Shown here piece by piece: positions 31,901 through 43,900 of a stretch of 64,000 bases of DNA. The stretch comes from Sinomonas sp. ASV486 (GTDB taxonomy: Bacteria; Actinomycetota; Actinomycetes; Actinomycetales; Micrococcaceae). A program made the translations under genes and the position numbers. The notes under the pieces are model-generated. The model was given only the letters and a program-made list of their open reading frames with translations, was not told the origin of the DNA and made no database searches. Location of the stretch: the NCBI RefSeq assembly GCF_030908215.1, contig NZ_JAVFJK010000016.1, positions 1 through 64,000 on the forward strand. Direction: 5' to 3'. The number at the start of each line of letters is the position of its first letter. Positions within the stretch are counted from its first letter, which is position 1.

Positions 31901-34900
31901 TGTCCGCGGTGGCGGAGTAGGTGCTGCCGTTGTAGCTGACGAGCTGACCGCTGTTGTAGTTCACGGCGCTGCTCCACGCGTTCGCGGAGCCCGCTGTCGT
32001 GCCGTCGAGCGTGTGGTTCTGGAAGCCGCCCGCGCCGCCGCCCTGGGCCGTGCTGCCCGCTGATGTGACGCTGTTGCCGGCGTCGCCGCTCGTCGCATTG
32101 GACGGGCCACGCCAGTGGGCTGTGTCGATCGTCGGGTTGCTGCCGCCCGCAGAGATGTCGTCGGTGGCCGTGTACTGGTTGGTGCCGAAGGTGACCACGT
32201 CGCCCTTCGCGTAGGACTTCGTGCCGTCCCATGGTCCGCGGTTGTTGCCGCCGTTGCTGTCCTGGTAGGCCGTGACCGGGGTTGTGCCGATGCTCCAGAC
32301 GGACACCGACGCAGCGACGCCGACCGCGCCGATGCTCAGGCTCACAGCGAACGTGCTGACCTCCTTGGTCGAGAGCGCGTAGACCTCCACGCTTCCCATG
32401 GCCTTGACGGTCGACGGACCGTCGATGTGGGCCAGGACCGAGCTGTTGGCTGTGCCGATGTCGACACCGCCGGACACTCCGACGAATCCGCCGGCAGCGC
32501 CGCCGGCGATGGTGAGCGACTTGAAGTCGTCCGTCGCCGTGACGCTCACACCCTGCGAAGCCGACGCGCCCGGAGCGGTGTTGATCTGGCTGTACCCACC
32601 GACGGAGGCAACAGTCGAGGTCGTCAGGAGGGTGACCTGGACTCCGCCGGCCACGCCGACGAACCCGCCGCCGATCGCCGGGACGAGACCGAAGACGTTC
32701 TCACTCGAGCCCGCGTGGACGATGACGCCGGAGAAGGACTGCGATCCGCCGAGCGTGCCGTTCGGAACGCCGGGCACCGGGGTGCCCTGGGCCAACGCGT
32801 CGACCACGCTGCCCGCTCCGAGGTAGGCCCGCACCTGCTTGTCGAGGGTCGCGACGCCCACAGCCGCGCCAATGCCTACGTATCCACCTGCGAGGGCGAC
32901 GGTGATGAGGAGGAGCTTTGTCGAGTCGTTCGCGGCGACGACCACATTGTTGCCCGCGGCGAGGGCCGCCCCGTTGCCCGTGCAGGCGAACGGGTCCGGC
33001 CCCCCGGGGGTTCCGGTGCATGCGAAGGTGTGGACGGTCAGCACCGTGACCGCAACGGTGCCTGCCACGCCGACCGTGCCGCCGCCCGCGCCGACGGCGA
33101 ACGAGAGCACCGTGTCCTTACCGTCTGCAGTGACGGCAATCGTGTTCCGTGCGTTGACCGCAGTGCCGGTGCCGATGTATGCGAAGGTGTCGAGTCTGAC
33201 GACGCGGACCGCGACCGGGATCGAGACGCCCGCCGTGCCGCCGATCGCCACCGTGGCGGCGATGCCGAGCTGGTAGAACTGGTTGGCTGCGGAGACCTGG
33301 ACGGACTGGCCCGCGTCAGCGCCGGCGACGTTGGAGGCGCAGGTGGCACCGCAGTTGACCTGCGCGTTCGCGCCGATGTGTGCGGACGTGTGCACGGTGA
33401 CGACTGCGACCGACCCGGCGAGCGTGACAGCTGCAGTGCCGGCGAATCCGAGGCCGATGCCGAAGGCTCCGATGCTGTCGGAGTTGGTGGCGGTCACCGC
33501 GACGCCGCGGAAGCCCGGCGTCGTGCCCTGCGAGATGTCGCGCGGGCCCATCGCGGTCGCGTCGCCAGCGGGGGCGTCGCCCTGCCTCACCAGGCTGTGG
33601 GACCTGCCGGTCCAGCCTGCACCGAGGGTGATAACCGTCCCGCCCTTGTCTGAGGGCTTGTCGAGGAGCTGGAACCAGCCGCTTCCGAGGTCCTTGTAGT
33701 AGTAGGTTCCGCCGTCGACCAGCCCGCCGATCGGGGTGCCGCCGCCCGAGCTGTAGACGACCGCATCATTGTTGCTGATCGTGCCGAGGGCATAGGGCAG
33801 CCTGATGCGGTTGCCGACCAGGTCCACAGCGTTGTCCGGGTTGAACCGCGGCGTCTTGTCCTGGGTGACGTTCGCCTCGGAGGTCTTGAACAGGCGGTGG
33901 CTCTCGCCCGTCCCACCCGTGAGCGCGATCGGCGACCCGCTCAGGTCTGCGGCAGCGAACAGTTCGAAGTGGTTCGGGTCGGTCACCTTGACGTAGTACT
34001 GGCCGCCTTGGACGAGCTGCGCGAACGGGGTGCCGTACCCGGCGTCGTACTGGACCTGGTCGCCGTCCGCGAACCCGTGGCTGTCGACATGGATGACCGC
34101 ACCGACCACATCGGCCTGGGAGAATCGCGGATCGTGCGGCGTGACGGTGTAGGAGCCGCTCGCGACATCGAGCCCTGTCGCGCCTGCGCCGCTGACCTTC
34201 GCGTAGTTGCCGATCCACGCGTGCGTCTCCTTGAACACCACAGGCACGGCGACGGCCGCACCGACCGCGGCGGTGCCGGCCGCGGAGATGTTGCCCGCGA
34301 TCACGTTGAGGCTGAGCGACTCGTTCGCACTCACACGCGCCGTGCCGCCCATCGTGGCGGTGACCCCGTCGACCGAGGATGCCCCGTCTTCGAGGTACGC
34401 CTTTGTGGTCACCGTGACGGCAGGCACGGCCGCATTGACATTGACGGCCGCCGTACCTGCGAAGCCGCCGCCCACGGAGATGGACGTGAGCTTCTCGCTC
34501 GAGACCGCGTCGACACTCAGGTTGCCCGAGCCGGCGATCGTCGTTCCATGGCCGATCCAGGCCTCGGTGTCCTTGGTGAGCACCTCTACGTCGACGCCCA
34601 CGCCGACGCCGGCTGTGCCGCCCACGGTCAGCACTCCTGCCAGGCTCAGGATCGTGGTCGTGTCCTTCGCATACACGGCAGTCGACGTGCCCAGTGTGAC
34701 GGTCGAGGTGGCATCGATGTGAGCCTTGGTCGTGTCGCTCGTGACGTTGACGACGACGGAGCCCGCCACGCCGGCCGAGTTGCCGCCCGCGCCGCCCACG
34801 GCGAGGTAGAGGTAGTCCGCGTCCTGGGTCGCCGAGACGAGCAGGCCCGCGGCGCCCGCGTGGACCGTGGTGCTGGCACCGATGGATGCCTCGACGGTCG

Positions 34901-37900
34901 AGTCGCGCACCACGACCACCGCAGAGGCGCCGACGCCGGCGGAGCCACCGCCGATCGCGATGTTGCCGGCAGCGAGGTTCACGGTCCCGGTCTTCGACGC
35001 CGTGACGGCGACGCCGCCCTGACCGGTCACGGAAGCGCTGGACCCGATGGCCGCGGCCACCTTGGGGTTCGAGCCGCCCTGGTTGAGCACGACGACGACG
35101 ACCGCGCCGGAGACTGCGGCGGAACTGGCGGATGCGCCCCCGGCCACGGACACCTCGGTCATCGACTCGACCGACTCGGCGTCCACGGTGACAGACCCGC
35201 CCGCGGTGACGAGCGCGCCGTCGCCGACCTTCGCGAGGACGTTGATGTTGAACACGTCCACGATGACGGTCAGCCCCACGGCCGCCGAGCTCTTCGACAG
35301 CGAGAGTGCGCCGGCGAAGTCGATGAGCGTCAGGCCGCTCGTGGCCTTGACCGTGAGCGTCTGACCGGAACCGCCGAGGCCGATCGTCTGGTTGACCTTC
35401 GTTCCGGCTCCGAGGTAGGCCTGCGTGTCGATCGAGAAAATCTGGATGATGAAGGAACCAGACACGGCCGCGCCGCCGCTGCTGGCGCCGCCGCCGGCCG
35501 CGACGTTCGTGACAGACGGGAGGGTGATCTTGCCCTTGAGCGGCGTCTCGGGCTCCTGGCCGGCGAGGCTCGCCGACGCGGCCACCGAGATGGCACCGGA
35601 GGCGTCGAGGGACGTCGTCGTCCCGGGCGTCGAATCGACGAACGCCTTGGTCGTGACCTCGAAGTAGTTCACAGCGATCGCACCGCCGATCGCGGTGCCG
35701 TTGCCCTTCGAGAACCCGCCCGAGAGGGCGATGTTCTGGTAGATGATCGCGTCCGCCGCGGAGACGGTGATGCCGCCCGCCGGTGCGGAGAGCGCGGCAC
35801 CCACGCCGACCGACGCCGTCGTGGTCAGCAGGAGGATCTGGACGGCGGCCGACGCCGCGACGCCTGCGGTGTTGTTGCCGGCACCGGCGGACATGCCCCA
35901 GATGACGAACGTGTTGTGCTTCGCTCCCGGCGTCCCCGCGCCAGGCGTTCCTGCGACGACGGTCACGCCGGTCTGACCGGTGACGTGGGCGCCGGCTCCG
36001 ATCGACGCCGTCGTGGTGAGGATCTGGACGTTGAGGCCGATCGCGGCGCCGACGCCCGTGTCCTTCTGCAGGTCGATCGCACTGCCTGTTCCGCGCGCGG
36101 TGGCCTCGGCCAGCATGAGGCCCTGGACGCTCACGGCCCCCATGGTCGCGATGACGGTGACGTTCGGGGCGATGCTGCCCGTGGTCGTCGCCATAACCCA
36201 GTTGACGCCGATCGCCGCCGCGACTCCGGTGCCGCCGCCCGAGCTGCCGGAGTTCGAGCCGGACTGGCTGTTCGCTCCCGTGGCGCCGTTGGAACCGCTC
36301 GTGCCGCCCGAGGACGAGGGCATGCCCGCCGTTGAGGACTTGGTCGACTGCGTGTTGGGGTTACTGCCATTGGCCTGCTCGTTGGCTTTCGAGTCGCCGC
36401 TCTGGCTCTCGGAATCGCTCGAGCCCTTCGCGCTCGCAACAGACTTCGCCTCGCTGGTCATCTCCGAGGAGGCGAGCACGTCCACGGAGGCCGCGGTGAC
36501 ATTCCTGGCGATGGTCGCCGTCGTGCTCCAGCTGACCACCGCGTTGACGGACACGTCGATGCCCACGGCGGTGCTCTTGCCGGCGGCCTCGGCGTTGCCC
36601 TCGGTCATGATCCGGTTCACGTGGGTCGCGTGGACGACGACGGCGCCGCTGCCGCCGGCCGAGGCCGTGTAGCCGGGCCCGCTGGACGCCGGGGTGCCGA
36701 GGCGGGCCTCGACCGTGTCGCCGACGCTCACGACAAGGGCGACGACGGGGGTCACCGCGGTGCCGCCCGAGGTGCCTCCCTCGGCGGTCGTGGGCAGTTC
36801 GCGGAAGCCCATCGCGTCGATCGTGAGGGACGTTCCGCCGGTCAGGGTCGCGCCGTCCTGCGCGCCGGCCCGGACCGTGTTGTCGGGCAGGGCCGTGAGG
36901 GCCACGGACGCGCCGACGCCCGTCGCGGAGCCGACCTCGGCCTTGGATGTGGCCTTGGCGAGGTCGTAGGAGTTCGCCAGCGCCGTGATCGAATCGTCCG
37001 CGGTGGTCAGCGTCGCGGAGGCGCCCGTCTGCAGCAGTGCGGCGGTGTGCTCGGTGACGATGTTGATCGCGAGGGCGCCGGCCACGCCGACCGATGTCGC
37101 CTTGCCGACGCCCGCGTATGCAGTGGCGGTGACCTCGTGCTCCCAGAGGCGGAAGACCTGGCCATCCGTCGGGGCCGCGGGGAGGTGGTCGCCGTCGGTC
37201 ACGGTGATCGTCGTGACGGTCCACGTGTGGGTGGCTGTGCGCTTGTAGATGCCGGGGGCGTTCGCGCCGTCCTGAGCCGTGAGCTGGAAGAGCGTGTCCT
37301 TCTCGATCTTGTCGGCCGGCAGCGAGTCGAAGTCGTCGTAGGCGTCCTTCGTCACGAACACCCACGCGCTGCCGTTCCACTGCCACACGCTGCCCGTCGG
37401 GTGGCCGTCCTTGGGCGCCGCCAGCACGAAGAGCTGGCTCGCGGCCGGGCTCGCCGGGAACGTGGCCCCGGAGGCGATCGAGGACCCGGCGTCGGTCTGG
37501 AGGACCCACTTGGCGTTGGCGCCGTCGTACTTGTAGATGCCCGCGTTGTTCGAGCTCGTCGAGGCCTTCGCCGCGGCGAGGTCGCCGTCCGACGGGCCGG
37601 GGAGCTGCTTGCCGGAGTCGATGGTCTTCCACGCGCCGTCGGCGGCGTTCCAGACCCGCAGGACGTCGCCCGAGCCTCCGCTGGACATACCGGCCGAGAG
37701 GACCAGGCCCGTACCCGTGATCGTCGCTGTGCCGGTGAGGGCGGTGTTGGTGATGTCCACCTTGTTGACCGAGACACCGGCGCCGATGCCGACGCTCGCG
37801 TCCGCCGTCGTGTCGCCGCGGGCGCTCGCGCGGGCGTCGGTGTCCGCGGTGGCCTTGAGCGTCACCACTGCGCCGGAGGAGATCGCGACGCCGTTGGCGA

Positions 37901-40900
37901 ACCAGGCACTGGAGGAGGTCGTGACCACGTTGATGGCCACTGCGGCCGCTACGGAGACCGAGGCTCCGCCGTTGTCGTTGCTCGCGGCCTTCGGAGTCGA
38001 CGACGTCCCGGTGGTCTTGCCGCCGCTGTTGTCGGACTGCGTCTGCTTGGCTGCGCCGAGCTTCGAGTCGGCCTTGCCGTTGACGTCCGTGCCGGAGGAG
38101 TCCTTGCCGCTCGCGGAGGAGGTCGTCTGGCCCTCGGCGCCCTCGGCGGCCGCTTCGGCGCTCGTCGTGGTGACGGAGGTCCCGAAGGCCTGGAAGGAGA
38201 CCGCGCCGCCGGTCGCAGTGACGCTGCGCGCGGTGCCCGAGTCGACGCCGTCGTCAACGATGGCGAGTGCGAGGGAGATGCCGAACCCGGCGGAGGAGCC
38301 GACGGTCGTGTCGCCCTTGGCGATGGTCGTGGTGGTGGCATTCTGTGTCGCGGTGGCAGCGACGGCGCCGCTGGCGGTGAGAGTGCTCGCACTGGCGCCC
38401 AGGGAAGCGCTCGTGCGCAGCGTCGCGATGGTCACGGCGATCGCGGGGGTGACGGTCACGCTGCCGCCCTTGCCGCCCGCATCGACCTCGTTGTCGATCA
38501 CGCTGGTGGTCGTAGCGGTGATCGTGACGCTTCCGGCGCCGGTGAGCGGGGGCCCGCGGGTCGGGTCGGCGACCTGGTCGATGCCCGCGTACACGGTGTC
38601 GTTGACGAGGTTGATGCCCACGGACGCTCCGATGCCGACCGTGCCGGAGCCGGACTGCTTCGCCGAGGCCTTCGTGGTGCTGTTCGAGCTCGATCCGGCG
38701 GTCATGCCCGCCGCGCCGCCGGCGAGGGCGACATTGCCGGCCGGCCCTGCGGGGAGCGTGGTGGTCGGGTCTGCGTGGACAGTGGCGAGGGTCGTGAGGT
38801 TGACGACGTTGAGCGCGAGCGCGCCGGCAAGTCCGAGCGTTCCGCTCGTGTTCGCGGCGCCAGCCGTGGCGCTGGCCGTGAACGTGTGCTGAGTGTCGGC
38901 GGTCGGACCAGACCCGAGGGTCCGCGTCGTCGCGCTGAGGGTGAGGCCAGCGGCCGAGAGCTGGGAGCCGACGCCGATGCTCGCCTCGTTGCGGACCTTC
39001 ACCAGGTTGATCGCGACCGCGGCCCCGATGCCCACGCTCGAGCTGTTGCTGGCCGAGCCGTCGGCGGTGGCGGAGGCGTCGGTGTTGTTCGTGGTCGTAA
39101 AGCTCGCGGTGCCCCCGTTGTTCACGGTGAGGGAAACGCCCGGGGCGAGCAGCGCCGTCGTCGTGGACGTCACGAGGTTGATCGCGACGGCGGCAGCGAC
39201 CGTCACGTTGGAACCGCCAGAGTCCTGCTTGGTGCTCGGGGTCGCGGACGACGACGTCGTCTTCCCCCCGCTGTTGGCGGACTGGAGGCCCTTGGCCGTG
39301 CCGAGCGAGGTGTCGGCCTTGCCGTTGACGTCCTTGCCCGAGGAATCCGTCGACCCGGACGACGTCGACGACTGCCCCTCGACACCGACCGCGCTGGCTG
39401 TCGCGGAGGAGGACACCTGGGACGTCCCGTCCGCGGCGAACGAGACGCTGCCACCGGCCGTGGTGTTCCGATAGAGGGAGGAGTCCACGGTGTGGTCGGC
39501 GATCGCCAGAGCGAGGGAGAGTCCCAGGACCACGGTGCCGCCGGTGGCCGCGCCCTTGGCGCTGCCGGTGACGGTCGCGGTCTGGTCCGCGTGCGCGGTG
39601 ATCCCGCCGGCGAGGTTCAGTGCCGGGCCGGAGAGGATGCTCGCCGTCGTGGAGACCTCGCTGATGGTCAGGGCGAGGGCACCGGCCAGAGACAGCGACG
39701 ACCCGGACGGCGCGGCGGCGCCGCCCTCCGCGGTAGTTGTCGCCTTGTCACTGTTCACCGCGGTGATCACGACGGCGCGGCCACCCGTGAGCGTTGAGCC
39801 CGCCGCGAGGCCCGCGGCCACCGCGTCGTTGATGAGGTTCAGGGCCACCGAGGCCCCGAGGCCGGCCGTCGTGCCGCCCGTGGTCTTCGCCGTGGCCTTG
39901 GCGGTGTTCTCCGTCGACGAACCAGCGGTGAAGGACGAATCCCCGGCTGCCGGAAGGACCGCGGTGCCCGTCAGCTGCGCGCCCACCGTCACGTTGACGA
40001 GGTTCAGCGCGAACGAGCCCGCCAGGCCGAGGCTTCCGCCCGCCGTCGCGCCCGAGGTCGCCTCGGCGTCGAACGTGTTGACGCTGTCGGTGCCGCCGCC
40101 CGAGATCGGCACGGACCGCTCGGTCGCCGAGAGGACGAGAGAGCCCGCGTTCACCGTCGCACCGGCGGGCACGGCGGCGAGGACCGTGGCGTTGGCCAGG
40201 TTGATCGCTACGGCCGCGCCGATCCCGATGCCGGTCGAGGTCGCCGAGCCGTCCGCCACGGCCTTCGCGTCCGTGTTCGCGTCCGCGGTGAAGGACGCCT
40301 TACCGGTCGTGGTCAGGGTCAGGCCTGCGCTGAGCTGCGACGTTACCGTGTGCGTCGAGAGCGTCACCGCAACCGCCGCCGCAACCGACACCGAACCGGA
40401 CCCGCCGCCGGAGCCGCCCTTGTCCGTCGTCGCCTTCGGCGTGGACGAGCTCGAGGTCGTCTTCCCGCCGCTGTTGGCGGACTGGAGGCCCTTGCCCGTG
40501 CCGAGCGAGGTATCGGCCTTGCCGTTGACGTCCTTGCCTGTGGAATCCGTACCGGTCGAGCTCTGGCCCTCGGCGCCCGCAGCGCTGGCCGTCGAGGAAT
40601 CGGAGACCTGCGAGGTGCCCTCGGCCCAGAACGTGACGTCCCCGCCCGCCGTCGTCGGACGGCTCAGCGAGGAGTCCACGGTGTGGTCGGCGATCGTCAG
40701 GGCCAGGGAAAGGCCGACCGTGAGCGAGCTCCCGCCGGTGGCCGCGCCCTTCGCGCTGCCGGTGACGGTGGCGGTCTGGTCGGCGTGCGCGGTGATCCCG
40801 CCAGCGAGGTTCAGTGCCTGGCCGGAGAGGATGCTCGCCGTCGTGGAGACCTCGCTGATAGTCAGGGCGAGGGACGCCGCGAGGGACGCCGTGGTCTGCC

Positions 40901-43900
40901 CGGTCGCCGCGGCGCCGCCCTCAGCGGCCGTGGTCGCCTTGTCGCTGTTCACCGCGGAGATCACGACGGCGCGGCCGCCCGTGAGGGTCGAGCCCGCCGC
41001 GAGACCCGCGGTCACCGTGTCGTTGATGAGGTTCAGGGACACGGACGCCCCGAGGCCCAGCGTCCCGCCCGAGATGTTGGTCGCGGCGGTCGCCTTGGCG
41101 GTGTTCTCCGTTGCGGATCCGGCCGTGAAGCCAGCGTCGCCAGTGGTAGGCAGAACAGCAGTGCCGGACAGCTGCGCGCTGACCGTGACGTTGGCCAGGT
41201 TCAGCGCGAGCGAGCCCGCCAGGCCGATGCTCGAGCCCGCCGTCGCGCCCGAGGTCGCCTCGGCGTCGAACGTGTTGACGCTGTCGGTACCGCCGCCGGA
41301 GACCGGCACGGACCGCTCGGTCGCCGAGAGGACGAGAGAGCCCGCGTTCACCGTCGCACCGGCGGGCACGGCGGCGAGGACCGTGGCGTTGGCCAGGTTG
41401 ATCGCGACCGCCGCGCCGATCCCGATGCCGGACGAGGATGTAGCCGAGCCGTCCGCGACGGCCTTCGCGTCCGTGTTCGCGTCCGCGGTAAACGAGGCTT
41501 TCCCGGTTGTGGTCAGGGTCAGGCCTGCGCCGATCTGGGACGTCACCGTGTGCGTCGAGAGCGTCACCGCGATCGCCGCAGCGACCGAGATCGTCCCGGA
41601 CCCGCCGCCGGAGCCGCCCTTGTCCGTGGTCGCCTTGGGCGATGTGGGTGCGGCGGTGGTCTTGGTGCTGTTCGCGTTCTGCAGCCCGGCAGCGGTGCCC
41701 GAGGCCGTGTCGGCCTTTCCGTTGACGTCCTTGCCCGAGGAGTCCGTCCCGGTCGAGCCCTGCCCCTGCGCACCGGCAGCAGTGGCCGTCGAGGAATCCG
41801 AGACCTGCGAGGTGCCCTCAGCCCAGAACGTGACGTCCCCGCCCGCGCTCAGCCCCCGGTTCAGGGACGAGTCCACGGCGTGGTTCGCGATCGTCAAGGC
41901 AAGCGAGAGCCCGAGTGCGAGGGTCTTGCCGCCCTGTGCCGCGCCGTTCGCTGTGGCTGTGACCGTTGCGGTCTGCGTGGCGTGGAGGGCGGCTCCGGCG
42001 CTGAGGGTCGTCGCGGCACCCGAGCCGACGGACGCCGTCGTCGAGACGCTGCTGATCGTGAGGGCCAGCGAAGCCGCCAGAGCGAGGGTGCCCGAGCCGG
42101 TCGCGGCAGCTCCACCGGCGGACGACGTCGTGGCCTTGTCGCTGCCGTTCGCCGTTCCGTTGAGCTGGTGCGCCCCGGTAATGGCCGCACCGGCGGCAAT
42201 GCCAGCCATCGTGTCGTCGTTGATGAGGTTCAGTGAGATCGAGGCGCCGATGCCCGAGGCCCCGCCGCTGCTGTCCGTCTTCGCCGCGGCCGAAGCGGTG
42301 TTCTCCGTGGCCTGGCCGGCTGTGAGGGTCACGTCGCCAGTAGCGCCGGTAACGGCGCCGTTGACCGTGAGGGCGGCGGTCCCGAGGACCTGGGCCTGCG
42401 TCACGACATTGACCAGATTGAGAGCGAACGAGCCGGCGAGGCCGATGTCGCTGCCGGCGGTCGCGCCCGAGGTCGCCTTGGCGGAGAGCGTGTTGACGCT
42501 GTCCGTGGCGCCGCCGGAGACCGGCACAACGCGCTCGGTCGCGGACAGGGCGAGTGAGCCCGCGTTGACTGTAGCCCCTGCCGGGACGAGCGCCTGGGTG
42601 GTGACCGTGACCTTGTTGATCGCGACGGCGGCAGCGATGCCGACCGACGACGGCGACATCGCATCGCCCTTGGCCTCGGTGACCGAGTCGGCGTTCGTGT
42701 CGGCGGCGAACGCGGCGGCGCCCGTCGTGGTGAGCGTCATGCCCGTGGCGAGCTGCGCCGTCGTGCTTACCCCCACCACGCTGATGGCTATCGCGGCGGC
42801 GACGCTGATGCTCCCCGAGCCGCCCGAGGTCTTGTCGACGGTCGTCTTCGGGGTCGCGCTCGTCGAGGTGGCCCTGCCGCCGTTCGCGGTCTGCTTGGTC
42901 TTCGCGTCGCCGAGGGCCGCGTCCGCCTTGCCGTTGACGTCCTTGCCCGACGTGTCGGAGCTCTCGCCCTGGGCGCCGGCCGCGCTTGCCGTGCCGGTCG
43001 TGGTGGTCACCTCCGTGTGGTGGGCCGTGAACGCCGCGGACGCTGCGGAGAGCGTGCGGTCGAGCGGGGCCGAGGACGAGGAATCGACGACGGCGAGGGC
43101 GAGCGCGATGCCCAGCGCGAGGGTCCCGCCTGACGCGGCGGTCGCGGCGCCCTTGGCGGTGGTGGTGACCGTGGTGGTCTGGTCGGCGGTGGCAGAGACG
43201 GTGCCGGCGAGGGCAGTCGTGCCGAGGCTGGGGTCCGCTCCGCCGATTCCGGCGGTGGTCGATACGTTCGCGAGCGAGATCGCTATGGCGGGGGCGAGCG
43301 AGATGTTCGCTCCTCCTGCTCCACCTTCGATCGCAGTCGTCAGCGTATCGCTGTTGGTCGCCTGGATGGTGAAGTCCTTGACTCCGGCCAGTGGGGGTCC
43401 GCGGGTGCCGAGCGAGAGCCGGTCGACGCCCGCGAAAACCTGGTCCGTAACGAGGTTCAGGCCGATGGATGCGCCCATGCCGAAGGTTCCGCCGCTGCCG
43501 CCCGTGGACTGGGAGGCCGTCGCAGACGCGCCGTTCGCGGACGAGGAGCCGGCGGTCGCCGCCGCGTTGCCCGCACCTCCGAGGCTGATTCCGCCGAGGG
43601 GATCGGTCGGCGTCGCAGTCGCCGCGTGTATGGCGGCGGTGGTGGACAGGTTGGCGATGTTCAGGGCGAACGAGCCCGCGACGCCCACGTTGCTTCCCGC
43701 TCCGCTCGCGCCTGACTTCGCCGTGGCGCCCGTGCTGTGGGCCAGCGGCGTGGTCGGGGCCGAGGCATCGGCATGGTTCACAGCAGTGAGGTTGAGGCCG
43801 GTGGCCGTGACGGATGCGCCGGCCCCCGTGGATGCCTCATTGACGATCGTCGCCTTGTTGATCGCGATGGCCGCGCCGATCGTCGGGCCTGTCCCGCCCG

